Positions 18,612 through 27,712 of a DNA stretch of 64,000 bases are shown here, piece by piece. A program made the translations under genes and the position numbers. Source of the stretch: Halegenticoccus soli (lineage in GTDB: Archaea; Halobacteriota; Halobacteria; Halobacteriales; Haloferacaceae); assembly GCF_002844195.1 (NCBI RefSeq), contig NZ_PEND01000001.1:558001-622000 (forward strand), given 5' to 3'. Below the pieces are notes generated by a model. That model saw only the letters and a list, made by a program, of their open reading frames with translations, did no database searches and was not told where the DNA came from. The stretch's first letter is position 1. Each line of letters starts with the position of its first letter.

Positions 18612-18632
18612 AGGGAGATCGTAGTGTCGGGT

Positions 18633-19058
18633 ATGATCCGTCGGATCCTGATTCCCGTGGACGGTTCGCCGCCGTCGAAGCGAGCGGTCGAGTTCGCCGT
18701 CGACGAGTGGCCGGACGCCGAGTTCACGCTCCTGCACGTGATCAACCCCGTGGAGGCGGGGTACAGTCCGAGCGCCGGCGTCCCGAGCGGGGCCGAGGAA
18801 TGGTACGAGGGCGCGCGAGCGGAGTCGGAGTCGATTCTGACGGGGACGGCGTCGGAGTTTCCCCCCGAGGCGACGATCGAGACGACGTCGGAGGTCGGGC
18901 GGCCCTCGCAGACGATCGTCGAGGTCGCCGAAGAGGAGGGCTTCGACCTCGTCGTCGTGGGAAGCCATGGCCGAAAGGGGGTCTCGCGCATCCTCCTCGG
19001 GAGCGTCGCCGAGTCGGTGGTCCGCAACTCGACCGTCCCGGTGACCGTGGTCAGGTGA
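18633..19058 (+). CDS. Universal stress protein, UspA family
   Basis: A 141-residue single-domain UspA protein. The start IRRILIPVDGSPPSKRAVEF and the C-terminal nucleotide motif GSHGRKGVSRILLGSVAESV (G-x2-G-x9-G-S/T pattern) indicate an ATP-binding member. Its role is stress adaptation; no specific partner is visible. The start is fixed by the TATA-like element at 18601-18611. A second, longer UspA lies at 50333-50821. Confidence 0.92.
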   Translation: MIRRILIPVDGSPPSKRAVEFAVDEWPDAEFTLLHVINPVEAGYSPSAGVPSGAEEWYEGARAESESILTGTASEFPPEATIETTSEVGRPSQTIVEVAEEEGFDLVVVGSHGRKGVSRILLGSVAESVVRNSTVPVTVVR

Positions 19059-19146
19059 ACGCGGCGGCGCGTTCCGTCGCCGACACCCCCCGTCCGCGCT
19101 TTCCGCCACCCGCACCGTTATCCACGTCGGTCGGCGACTCCCCGGC

Positions 19147-20217
19147 ATGGAGATCGATCCGTTCGGCCTCGAACGCTGGTTCGCCGAGTACGAACACGGG
19201 GCGGAGATCATGCTCGCCGAGAGCGGCATCCGGTCGCTCCCCGCCGACCGATTCGACACCGATCCCGGCGAACTGGACTACGTCATCCCGACCGACGGCG
19301 ACCCGGACCTCCGGGCGACCATCGCGGACCGGTACGGCCGGGAGCCCGAGGAGATCGTCTGCACCTGCGGGGCTCAGGAGGCGAACTTCCTCGCGTTCCT
19401 CTCGCTCATGCGCGGCGAGGACGCCCACGCCGTGGTCGTCACGCCGACGTACCAGGCGCTTCACTCGGTACCGGGCGCCTTCGGCGACGTGACGACCGTG
19501 CCGCTGGAGCCGCCGGAGTGGACGCTCGACGCGGACGCGGTGGCGGACGCCCTCCGCCCCGAAACGCGGGTCGTCGTCCTCAACAATCCGAACAATCCCA
19601 CCGGGCGGTACCACGGCGAGGAGACCGTCCGGGCGCTGTACGACCTCGCAACCGACAACGACGCGTACCTGCTCTGCGACGAGGTGTACCGGCTCCTCGC
19701 GGAGGATCCGCTGCCGCCGGTCGCGAGCGTGGGCCCCCGCGGCCTCTCCACGTCGAGCGTGACGAAGGCGCACGGGCTCGCCGGCCTCCGGTTCGGCTGG
19801 CTCGCCGGGGACCGGGAGATCGTCGACGGGGCCCGGCGGTGGAAGGATTACACCACCATCTCGCCGCCGCTGTTCGGCCAGCACGTCGCGGCGCAGGCGC
19901 TCGGGGCGCGGGAGGAGGCGATCCTCTCGGAGAATCGGGCGCTCGCGGCGGAGCACCGCCGCATCGTCGGCGAGTTCGTCGACGAACGCGGCCTCGACTG
20001 GCTCGAACCCGTCGGCGTCAACGGGTTCGTCACGGTCCCGGACCCGTTCGAGACGGGCGAGGCGTTCTGCCGGCGGGTGGTCGAAGCGGAGAGCGTCGTG
20101 CTCGCGCCGGGCGACCTGTTCGGCTTCCCCGACTACTTCCGGATCGGATTCGGCCTGCCGACCGAGGAGCTCGAAGCGGGCCTTCGGCGCGTGAGCCGGG
20201 TGATCGAGCGAGCGTGA
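19147..20217 (+). CDS. Class I/II PLP-dependent aminotransferase
   Basis: A 356-residue fold-type I aminotransferase. Signature features are NNPNNPTG (146-153), CDEVYR (177-182) and the PLP-binding lysine in SSVTKAHGLAGLRFGW (about K207). The late segment FRIGFG carries the substrate-carboxylate arginine. The N-terminus is short, as in the subgroup that includes capreomycidine-synthase-like enzymes. The substrate cannot be inferred. It sits directly upstream of the aIF5A gene, but a separate promoter precedes eif5A. Confidence 0.88.
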   Translation: MEIDPFGLERWFAEYEHGAEIMLAESGIRSLPADRFDTDPGELDYVIPTDGDPDLRATIADRYGREPEEIVCTCGAQEANFLAFLSLMRGEDAHAVVVTPTYQALHSVPGAFGDVTTVPLEPPEWTLDADAVADALRPETRVVVLNNPNNPTGRYHGEETVRALYDLATDNDAYLLCDEVYRLLAEDPLPPVASVGPRGLSTSSVTKAHGLAGLRFGWLAGDREIVDGARRWKDYTTISPPLFGQHVAAQALGAREEAILSENRALAAEHRRIVGEFVDERGLDWLEPVGVNGFVTVPDPFETGEAFCRRVVEAESVVLAPGDLFGFPDYFRIGFGLPTEELEAGLRRVSRVIERA

Positions 20218-20294
20218 GCGCGGTTCGAGGGTGCGATCGACGCCGGGGTCGACGAGCCGGGCGACGGGAGCCGCTTCGCTCGCTTTCCAAACCG

Positions 20295-20300
20295 TTTATA
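20295..20300 (+). promoter_or_regulatory. TATA-like element for eif5A
   Basis: TTTATA is centred about 27 bases upstream of the eif5A ATG at 20325. It supports a leaderless transcript that would include the abutting agmatinase gene. Confidence 0.6.
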
Positions 20301-20324
20301 CGACCGCCTCGGTAATCCGGACGT

Positions 20325-20699
20325 ATGGCGAAAGAGCAGAAACAGGTTCGCGAACTTCAGGAGGGCAGCTACGTGATGATGGACGACGCTGCCTGCAAGA
20401 TCAACTCCTACAGCACGGCCAAGCCGGGCAAGCACGGGAGCGCGAAGGCCCGCATCGAGGGCCGCGGCGTCTTCGACGAGAAGAAGCGGAGCCTGTCGCA
20501 GCCGGTCGACGCGAAGGTCTGGGTCCCGATCATCGACCGCAAACAGGGGCAGGTCGTGAGCGTCACCGGCGACGACGCGCAGGTGATGGACCTCGACACC
20601 TACGAGACGTTCACGATGCGGATGCCCGACGGAGTCGACCTCTCGCCGGAAGACGAGATCGAGTACCTCGAGTACGAGGGCCAGCGGAAGATCGTCTAG
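20325..20699 (+). CDS. eif5A: Translation factor aIF5A
   Basis: A 124-residue archaeal IF5A, the homologue of bacterial EF-P, which relieves ribosome stalling. The modification loop [12 protein letters not shown] contains the lysine that becomes (deoxy)hypusine (about K36). The N-terminal SH3-like and C-terminal OB domains are full length. Agmatinase starts one base after its stop codon, and a deoxyhypusine synthase lies about 2.2 kb downstream, so the factor and its modification enzymes are grouped. Confidence 0.97.
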   Translation: MAKEQKQVRELQEGSYVMMDDAACKINSYSTAKPGKHGSAKARIEGRGVFDEKKRSLSQPVDAKVWVPIIDRKQGQVVSVTGDDAQVMDLDTYETFTMRMPDGVDLSPEDEIEYLEYEGQRKIV

Positions 20700-21545
20700 A
20701 TGTTCCCGGGAGCGACCGCCGACCGCGACGCGGCCGACTACGTGGTCGTCGGCGCTCCCCTGGACGTCTCGACCACGTTCCAGCCCGGGACTCGCTTCGG
20801 CCCCGATCGGATCCGGCTGTTCGCGGAAACGTTCGACGACTACGACCGAAGGACCGACCGATTCTTCACCGATCTGGGGGTCCACGACGCGGGCGACGTC
20901 CGCGCGTGGGACGACGCCCCCGAGTACATCGAGTTCCTGAGCGGCGCGCTCCGCGACGTCGTCCGGGACGGCGGGATGCCGCTCGTCCTCGGCGGCGAGC
21001 ACACCGTTTCGGCGGCGGGGGTTCGGGCCGTCGAGCCGGACGTGTTCGTCTGCCTCGACGCGCACCTCGATCTCAGGAGCGAGTACGACGGCAACGAGTG
21101 GAGCCACGCGACGGTGACCCGGCGGATCCTCGACGGCGATCCGCCCGCCGACGGGACCGGCGTCGCCGACGAGGCGATCGTCCTCGGCGCGCGGACCGGC
21201 TCCCCCGAGGAGTGGGAGCGCGCCGACGCGGGCGACGTGACCGTCGTCCCCCCGGAGGGCGTCCGAGACTGGCTCGCCGAGCCGCCGGATTTCGACGACC
21301 GCTCCGTGTACCTGAGCGTCGACATCGACGGTGCGGACCCCGGGTTCGCACCCGGAACGGGGACGATGGAGCCGTTCGGGCTGACCCCGCGTGAGATGCG
21401 CGACGTCGTCCGGACCGTCGCACCCCGCGCGGGGGGATTCGACGTCGTCGAGGTGAACGACCGCGACGACGGCCAGGCCGCGGCGCTCGCCGGAAAGCTC
21501 CTCCGGGAGTTCGTGTTCGCGCACGCGTCGGGAGCAGACAGGTAG
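20700..21545 (+). CDS. speB: Agmatinase / ureohydrolase family protein
   Basis: A 281-residue Mn-dependent ureohydrolase. The metal ligands are in GGEHTV, DAHLDL and SVDIDGADPGFAPGTG. The last has the agmatinase-type D-x-D-x-x-D pattern, with PG in place of the usual PA. Its ATG abuts the eif5A TAG with no gap, so the genes are co-transcribed. In Haloferax a neighbouring agmatinase is implicated in agmatine-based hypusination of aIF5A; the same role is likely here. A plain polyamine role (agmatine to putrescine and urea) is the alternative. Confidence 0.92.
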   Translation: MFPGATADRDAADYVVVGAPLDVSTTFQPGTRFGPDRIRLFAETFDDYDRRTDRFFTDLGVHDAGDVRAWDDAPEYIEFLSGALRDVVRDGGMPLVLGGEHTVSAAGVRAVEPDVFVCLDAHLDLRSEYDGNEWSHATVTRRILDGDPPADGTGVADEAIVLGARTGSPEEWERADAGDVTVVPPEGVRDWLAEPPDFDDRSVYLSVDIDGADPGFAPGTGTMEPFGLTPREMRDVVRTVAPRAGGFDVVEVNDRDDGQAAALAGKLLREFVFAHASGADR

Positions 21546-21625
21546 ACCGCGCGCTCGGGCCGACGCGACCGGCGGGGCGCCCGAGAACCGTCGCGCCGAA
21601 GAAACGAGCGGACCGGGCGGGGGCG

Positions 21626-21733
21626 CTACGCCCTGATTCGCCGCAGCAGACGCCGTCCTTTGCGAACGATGCGCCGTCGCGCGCGCCGCGGGAGGCGGCG
21701 CCACGCGAACCAGGTTTTTCGCAGCTTGCCCAT
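21626..21733 (-). CDS. 35-residue arginine-rich mini-protein
   Basis: A very small ORF between agmatinase and NIF3, on the opposite strand. It begins MGKLRKTWFAWRRLP and continues as an arginine/lysine-rich helix ending RRIRA. It has 14 Arg and 3 Lys in 35 residues and no acidic residue, the reverse of this proteome. A Shine-Dalgarno-like GGTGA is 6 bases before the ATG. Two tryptophans sit in the N-terminal part. It could bind RNA or ribosomes, or be a chance ORF in GC-rich DNA. No family is recognised. Confidence 0.5.
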   Translation of the reverse strand: MGKLRKTWFAWRRLPRRARRRIVRKGRRLLRRIRA

Positions 21734-21832
21734 CGTGAATCACCCTGTTGACGCTCGGTTCCGGAACCGGGGTCGGCTCCGGACGTACCACTCGTCCGCC
21801 GCCTTTCTTAACCCTGGTGGCGATTCACCGGT

Positions 21833-22600
21833 ATGGAGCTCACAGACATCTGCGCGCGGTACGACGACCGGCTTCGAACGGAGGACTACGCCGATCTCGA
21901 CGCCAGCGCGAACGGCCTCCAGATCGGGCCCGATCGCGGCGAGGTCGACCGCGTCGCCTTCGCGGTGGACGCCGCCGTCGCCACGATCGAGGCGGCGATC
22001 GAGGCCGACGCCGATCTGCTCGTCGCTCATCACGGCCTGTCGTGGGGCGGCTTCGAGCGCGTGACGGGGGGGACGTATCGCCGGATTGCGCCGCTGATAG
22101 AGGGCGACCTCGCGCTCTACGTCTCGCACCTCCCCCTCGACGGTCACCAGGAACTCGGAAACGCGGCCGGACTGGCCGACCTGCTCGAGCTGACGGACCG
22201 GCAGCCGTTCGGCCGGCTGGGTCCGGAGCACGTCGGTCAGCGCGGCCGAGCTGGCGATTCCTATTCCGTTCCGGCGCTCGCGACGCTGCTGGATCGGGAA
22301 CTCGATCACGGCGCCCGCGGCGTTCAGGTGCTCGACTTCGGCCCCGAAGAGATCGAAGACGTGGCGGTCGCCACCGGAAGCGGCGTCGACTGGCTGGACG
22401 AGGCGGCGGCGGCCGGCGTCGACGCGCTCGTCACGGGCGAGGGGAAACAGCAGGCGTACCACGAAGCCCGAGAGGCCGGGCTCAACGTCTTTCTCGCCGG
22501 ACACTACGCGACGGAGACGTTCGGCGTTCGAGCGTTACAGGCGCTCGCGGAGGAGTGGGGGCTGGAGACGACGTTCGTCGACCACCCGACCGGGCTGTAG
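21833..22600 (+). CDS. NIF3-like dinuclear metal-centre protein
   Basis: A 255-residue NIF3/YbgI family protein. Metal-site motifs are LLVAHHGLSWGG near the start, YVSHLPLDGHQELGNA in the middle, and VTGEGKQQAYHEARE plus LAGHYATETFG near the C-terminus. Length matches the short form lacking the PII-like insertion. Family members hydrolyse cyclic or nucleotide substrates, and the exact function is unsettled. Sometimes annotated as GTP cyclohydrolase type 2; that is not demonstrated. Confidence 0.9.
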   Translation: MELTDICARYDDRLRTEDYADLDASANGLQIGPDRGEVDRVAFAVDAAVATIEAAIEADADLLVAHHGLSWGGFERVTGGTYRRIAPLIEGDLALYVSHLPLDGHQELGNAAGLADLLELTDRQPFGRLGPEHVGQRGRAGDSYSVPALATLLDRELDHGARGVQVLDFGPEEIEDVAVATGSGVDWLDEAAAAGVDALVTGEGKQQAYHEAREAGLNVFLAGHYATETFGVRALQALAEEWGLETTFVDHPTGL

Positions 22601-22869
22601 CGAGTCTCGGCCGAACGGCGGTGTGTGGCTGCGCGGACGTCACTCCGCGTGTTAGCGGGCTAGCAGACGGCACGTCGAGCGCGCGACGGGGTGTGCCGTA
22701 CTCCCGCGGACCGCGCCGCGGCGACGGATCAGCTCACGGAAGGTGCTGGCCTCGTCTTCGTACGTAAATGCACGGACAGGACGGGGGACAGGTTGGTGGG
22801 GAAGCGAGGGGTGGGACCGCTCGATTCGGGATCGCGCCCTTCAAACCGCTTCCGGACGCACCTCCTCCA

Positions 22870-23952
22870 ATGAGCGACGACCACGAGTACGAACCGCCGC
22901 GGCGGGAGGAGTTCAGCCACGACCCGATCGACCACGCCGAAGTCCGCGGGGGAATGACGGTCGGCGAACTCGCCGCCGAGTACGGGAACGCGGGCATCGG
23001 CGCGGCGAAGGTTCACGAGGCGGTCGACATCTACGCGGAGATGCTCGACCCCGACGTGACGTGTTTCCTCTCGCTCGCGGGCGCGATGGTGCCGGCGGGG
23101 ATGCGGCGAGTCGTCTCCGATCTCGTTCGCGACGGGTACGTCGACGCGCTCGTCACCACCGGGGCGAACCTCACCCACGACGCCATCGAGGCGATCGGCG
23201 GCAAGCACCACCACGGGCGCGTCGGCCCGAACGAGGCTCGTCACGGTACTCCCCGCTCCGACTCGTCCGACTCGTCCGACGGTTCGCACGAACGCGAGGG
23301 GATGACCCCCCGCGAGTTCGACGAGGCGCTGCGCGACGAGGAGGTCGACCGGATCTACAACGTCTACCTCCCGCAGGAGCACTTCGCGCTGTTCGAGTCG
23401 CACCTCCGCTCCGAGGTGTTCCCGCCGCTGGAGGGGGACGGCGCGGTGAGCATCGCTCGGCTGACGCGCGAGCTCGGACGGGCCAACGCCGAGGTGAACG
23501 AGCGGGAGGGCGTGGCGGAGGATCCCGGAATCGCCGCCGCGGCGTACGAGTGCGACGTCCCCGTCTACTGTCCGGCGGTTCAGGATTCCGTGCTCGGCCT
23601 GCAGGCGTGGATGTACTCGCAGACGTCCGCCTTCACGCTCGACGCGCTGCAGGACATGACGCCGCTCACGGACCTGGCGTTCGAGGCCGAAACGGCGGGC
23701 TGTCTGCTCGTCGGCGGCGGCGTCCCGAAGAACTTCACGCTGCAGACGATGCTCGTCACGCCCGGCGCCTACGACTACGCCGTGCAGATCACGATGGATC
23801 CGGACGCGACCGGCGGCCTCTCGGGCGCGACCCTCGACGAGGCGCGCTCGTGGGGGAAACTGGAGAAGGACGCGCGGAACGCCACCGTGGTCGGCGACGC
23901 GACGATCTTGCTGCCGCTGCTCGTCGCCGCCGCGCGCGAACGCGTCGAGTAG
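22870..23952 (+). CDS. dys: Deoxyhypusine synthase
   Basis: A 360-residue NAD-dependent enzyme that modifies the aIF5A lysine. Recognisable blocks are LSLAGAMVPAGMRR, LVTTGANLTHDAIEAIGG, VPVYCPAVQDSVLG and LVGGGVPKNFTLQ, the last with the catalytic lysine (about K287). Residues about 120-148 form a serine/aspartate-rich insertion coded by a 9-base repeat. The ATG at 22870 is the first that gives a normal N-terminus; the open frame upstream has no family similarity. aIF5A and agmatinase lie nearby. Confidence 0.94.
   Translation: MSDDHEYEPPRREEFSHDPIDHAEVRGGMTVGELAAEYGNAGIGAAKVHEAVDIYAEMLDPDVTCFLSLAGAMVPAGMRRVVSDLVRDGYVDALVTTGANLTHDAIEAIGGKHHHGRVGPNEARHGTPRSDSSDSSDGSHEREGMTPREFDEALRDEEVDRIYNVYLPQEHFALFESHLRSEVFPPLEGDGAVSIARLTRELGRANAEVNEREGVAEDPGIAAAAYECDVPVYCPAVQDSVLGLQAWMYSQTSAFTLDALQDMTPLTDLAFEAETAGCLLVGGGVPKNFTLQTMLVTPGAYDYAVQITMDPDATGGLSGATLDEARSWGKLEKDARNATVVGDATILLPLLVAAARERVE
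23257..23282 (+). repeat. 9-base tandem repeat inside the deoxyhypusine synthase gene
   Basis: The unit TCCGACTCG is present about 2.9 times and encodes a short Ser-Asp-Ser run. It lies in the part of the protein that interrupts the conserved Rossmann core, so copy-number change would be tolerated without a frameshift. Confidence 0.75.
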
Positions 23953-24166
23953 GTGGTCCGCCGGATCGCCGGCCGGAACTCGAAGACCGGAATCGCCCGA
24001 AAGGGTGATGAACCGACGGTTCGGATCACGGACTGATTTATGGTGCGTTTAGCGAAGGAGGTCGAGCCCGTTCCGGTCGCACGTATGGCGCGTCAGCGCA
24101 GTCATCCGGGCGAATCGACCGGCGGCTTCGACCGCTCCCGTGCGACGCGATCGCGGGGGGAGTGAA

Positions 24167-25621
24167 ATGCGGAACGTCGCGCTCATCGTCCTCGACACGG
24201 TTCGAAAGGACACCTTCGACGAGCGCGCGCCGCGGCTGCGGGCGCTGTCGGACACGTCCTTCGAGCAGTGTCGCGCGGCGAGTTCCTGGAGCACGCCGAG
24301 CCACACGAGCATCTTCACCGGCCGGTTGCCCTCCGAGCACGGCGTCCACTCGGAGAGCTTCGACGCCTCGTTCAGCTTCGCGCGCTTCGACGCCGACGAG
24401 ACGTTCCTCGGCGACCTGCCCGAGCACCGCCGCATCGGGCTGAGCGCGAACTCCTACGTCAATCGCGCGTTCGACTTCGACGCGCTCTTCGACGAGTTCT
24501 ACGACTTCTCGATCGGCTCGCACACTAACGAGACGCTGTTCACCGAGGGGCTCGCGGTCCAAGAGTACATGGAGTCGGCCGACGAACCGAACCCGGCGAA
24601 GCGGTATCTCGGCTTCCTCCGCGCGTGCCTGGACCACGAGCGTCCGGCGAAGAGCCTCGCGAACGGCGTCTGGTCGCAGGTTAACCACCGCGTAAAGACG
24701 CTTCCCGTGCCGGAGTTCGTCGACGACGGCGCGAAGAACATCTCCGCGACGGCGACCGAACGGGCCGAGGCGGTCGACGAGCCGGTCTTCCTCTTCGCCA
24801 ACTTCATGGACGCCCACACGCCGCTGCGCAACCTCATCCAGTACGACCAGTCGCTCCACTCCGCTCCGAACTCGTGGAGTTCGAACGAGCTCGACAAGTG
24901 GGAGCTCAACAAGGAGGGGCTGGCGACCGAGGAGTACGCGCGGAACTACCGCGAGCTGTACGCCGCCGCGGTCGACTATCTCGACCGGATCGTCTCCCGG
25001 CTCGTCGTGGAGCTGCAGGCGAAAACCGACCGGGAGTGGTCGTTCGTGATCGTCTCGGACCACGGGCACAACCTCGGATACGAGGCCGACGACGGGCTGT
25101 TCCACCACACCGGAAGCATGACCGAAGGGGTGATGCACACGCCGTGCGAGATCGTCGGCGCGCCGGAGGGCTACCCGACGCGCGTGACGGAGTACGTCTC
25201 GCAGCTCGAACTCGGCGAGCTCCTCGTCCGGCTGGCGAACGGTGACCCGTACGCGGACGACCTCGCGGCGGACCACGTCGTCGCCGAGACGATCGGTCTG
25301 CTCGGCCACGGCGACCGGACGTGGGGCCGGGAGTTCACCGACGAGGAGTACGACTTTTGGAACCGGATGATCAGGGTCGCCTACGAGGGGGAGACGAAGC
25401 TCGAATGGGACTCCCTCGGGCGCTGTATCGAGTACGATCTCGACCCCGAGAGGCCCTCCTGGCAGCGGGAGGTCGCGACGCACGGCGGCCCGCCGCCGGA
25501 GGTGACCGCGCTGTTCGAAATCGGGCTCCGGGAGTACAAGGAGGCCGCCGCGGCGGGCGAGCAGGACCTGGAGTTCGACGAGTCGGTCGAAGAACAGCTG
25601 AAAGAGCTCGGGTACCTCTGA
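24167..25621 (+). CDS. Sulfatase-like member of the alkaline phosphatase superfamily
   Basis: A 484-residue protein. The start NVALIVLDTVRKDTF has the first metal aspartate, and SDHGHNLG carries the late metal ligands, both typical of sulfatases and phosphoglycerol transferases. The nucleophile region reads SSWSTPSHTSIFTG, so the C/S-x-P-x-R sulfatase signature lacks its arginine (His instead). It may therefore be a phosphatase-like or transferase variant. A GGGGGGAG ribosome site precedes the ATG. Three bases separate it from the next gene, so the pair is an operon. Confidence 0.85.
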   Translation: MRNVALIVLDTVRKDTFDERAPRLRALSDTSFEQCRAASSWSTPSHTSIFTGRLPSEHGVHSESFDASFSFARFDADETFLGDLPEHRRIGLSANSYVNRAFDFDALFDEFYDFSIGSHTNETLFTEGLAVQEYMESADEPNPAKRYLGFLRACLDHERPAKSLANGVWSQVNHRVKTLPVPEFVDDGAKNISATATERAEAVDEPVFLFANFMDAHTPLRNLIQYDQSLHSAPNSWSSNELDKWELNKEGLATEEYARNYRELYAAAVDYLDRIVSRLVVELQAKTDREWSFVIVSDHGHNLGYEADDGLFHHTGSMTEGVMHTPCEIVGAPEGYPTRVTEYVSQLELGELLVRLANGDPYADDLAADHVVAETIGLLGHGDRTWGREFTDEEYDFWNRMIRVAYEGETKLEWDSLGRCIEYDLDPERPSWQREVATHGGPPPEVTALFEIGLREYKEAAAAGEQDLEFDESVEEQLKELGYL

Positions 25622-25624
25622 CCG

Positions 25625-27559
25625 ATGGTCGGCCTGTGCGGCGTCGTCGGGAGCGACGACGACCTCCCGTCGGCGTTCGTCGACGCGATCCGATGGCGCG
25701 ACGGGGAGGCGTCCTTCTCGTACGCCGACGACCGGGTTGAGATCCACGGCTCGTTTCACCCGCTGCTCGTCGACGACCAGCCCGTCCGCGCCGACGGGGG
25801 GGACGTCGACATCTGGGTCTGGGGCGACGTCTACGGCTACCAGACCGGGTCGGGCCACGTCCCGCGCGACAACGGCCCCGACGGGAGCGCGGACTTCTGC
25901 GCCGAGCTGTACGAGGCGCTCGGGACGGCGTTCGTCTCGGGGCTGAACGGCGACTTCGCGCTCCTCGTCCGCGACCGGGACGCGGGGACGCTGTCGTTCG
26001 CCACCGACCGCCTCGCCACGCGCCCGATCTTTCGCGCCCGCCTCCCCGACGGCGGGCTGCTCTTCACGTCGAACTTGCAGTCGCTGGTGCACCACCCGGA
26101 GTTCGACGTTTCGTTCGACCGCGGGTACCTCGCCGAGTACTTCCACCTCCGCCGCGTCTACGGCGTGAAAACGCCGATCTCGGGGGTCGAGGAGTTTCCC
26201 CCGGCCTCGGTCGTCACCGCGGATCTCGACACGCTCTCGACGGCGACGGACACCTACTGGCGGCCGACGTACGACCCCGTCGACCGGCCGTTCCCGGACG
26301 TCGTCGACGAGCTCGCCGGGACGTTCGAACGCGTGCTGAGCGAGTGGACCTCCGACGACCTCGATTACGGGCTCCTGTTGAGCGGCGGCAGCGACTCCCG
26401 CCTCGTGCAGGCGGCCGTCGACCAGCCGCTCACGTCGTTCCACAACGCCGACTGGCTAAGCAGGGAGGCCCGGACCGCCCGCCGGGCGGCCGCCGTCAAC
26501 GGCGACGAGTTCCGGTTTCTGGAGCGCGACCCGGAGTACGACGCCCGACTGCTCGAAACGTCTCCGGCCATCTCGAACTTCAGCGGCTGGTTCGACCAGG
26601 CGTACTTCACCGGCTTCGAGGACGAGATCGCCTCCGATGTGGACGTCCTCGTTTCGGGGCTCTACGCCGACATGCTGTTCGCCGGCGGGCCGCTCGCGAC
26701 TCGCCGCCTCGATCTCGGATCGATCGGGACCGTCACGCTGCCCGTGGGTCGCGGCGTCGACGGCGTCGAGGAGTACGTCCGGGCGCAGACGAAAGACGCG
26801 GTCGAGCCGCTTCCGTACTTCGGGGCCGACCGATCGCTCGCGCAGGTCCTCCGGGCGAACGTCCGCCGGACCGACGCCGGCGTCGAGAGCCACGGCGTCA
26901 CGTACCCGTCGGTGCGCGACCTCGTCATGTACGGCGACTACTACCCGATGGGCGCGGACACGGACGCGATCTTCTCGCGGAGCCTGATGCAGCTGTGCCC
27001 CTACCGGACGCCGTTTCTCGACAACCGGATGATCGACCTCCACCGGACGATCCCGGTCAAGTACTTCCTCCGGCGGAATCTCATCAACGCGGCGGTGGAG
27101 CGACTCGACCCCGACCTGGCGGAGATTCCTCACGCCCGGACCGGCGTCCCGCTCAAGTACCCGTTCGTCGCGGACTACCTCGGGGACAACCTCACCGGGT
27201 TCTGGCGGAAGCACGTCTCGGAGGAGGAGCCCCCGGAACCGTACCTCGATCACGCGCCGTGGCCCGACCGCTGCGAACTGCTCCGCGCGCGGGAGTTCGC
27301 CGAGGAGACGATCCGCCGGACGGCGGACCTCCAGCGCGGCCTGCCGTTCCTCGATCACGAGGGCGCGCTCCGGTGCTACCGCGACCACGAGGGCGGCGAG
27401 AACAACATGACCGCGCTCTACTCCCTGTTGACGTTCCTGAACACGCCCGTCGCGAGAGCGGCCGCCGAGGGAGACGGATCCGACGCCGATTCGACGGACG
27501 TCGCGGCGGTTCCGGACGCGGCGACGGACGGCGGATCCGGCGGAGACGGGCGGACGTGA
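25625..27559 (+). CDS. Asparagine-synthase-like amidotransferase
   Basis: A 644-residue protein of asparagine-synthase architecture. Residues 1-190 resemble a class II glutaminase domain, and residues about 225-600 a PP-loop synthetase domain with LLLSGGSDSRLV (ATP-binding SGG-D at 253-258). The N-terminal MVGLCGVVG places cysteine at position 5, not at 2 where the mature nucleophile should lie, so glutaminase activity is doubtful. The last 45 residues are a disordered acidic tail. It is co-transcribed with the sulfatase-like gene. The two may modify a surface glycan or small metabolite. Confidence 0.88.
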   Translation: MVGLCGVVGSDDDLPSAFVDAIRWRDGEASFSYADDRVEIHGSFHPLLVDDQPVRADGGDVDIWVWGDVYGYQTGSGHVPRDNGPDGSADFCAELYEALGTAFVSGLNGDFALLVRDRDAGTLSFATDRLATRPIFRARLPDGGLLFTSNLQSLVHHPEFDVSFDRGYLAEYFHLRRVYGVKTPISGVEEFPPASVVTADLDTLSTATDTYWRPTYDPVDRPFPDVVDELAGTFERVLSEWTSDDLDYGLLLSGGSDSRLVQAAVDQPLTSFHNADWLSREARTARRAAAVNGDEFRFLERDPEYDARLLETSPAISNFSGWFDQAYFTGFEDEIASDVDVLVSGLYADMLFAGGPLATRRLDLGSIGTVTLPVGRGVDGVEEYVRAQTKDAVEPLPYFGADRSLAQVLRANVRRTDAGVESHGVTYPSVRDLVMYGDYYPMGADTDAIFSRSLMQLCPYRTPFLDNRMIDLHRTIPVKYFLRRNLINAAVERLDPDLAEIPHARTGVPLKYPFVADYLGDNLTGFWRKHVSEEEPPEPYLDHAPWPDRCELLRAREFAEETIRRTADLQRGLPFLDHEGALRCYRDHEGGENNMTALYSLLTFLNTPVARAAAEGDGSDADSTDVAAVPDAATDGGSGGDGRT

Positions 27560-27712
27560 TGCGGCCGTGCGGGACGCGGTCGGTCGCGCGGCCGGTTTCG
27601 TCGCCCGGTTCGCGAGCGGAACGGATTTTTGCCGGCGGCGGGTAGTCGTCGATGGCCGATGACGATCGTACCGCTCCGAGTCGGGGTGGCGCTCGACGGT
27701 GACGAGCCCTAT

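Noticed and set aside
24038-26443. 801-residue minus-strand open frame
   Set aside because: Antisense to the sulfatase and asparagine-synthase-like genes; no haloarchaeal protein-like composition.
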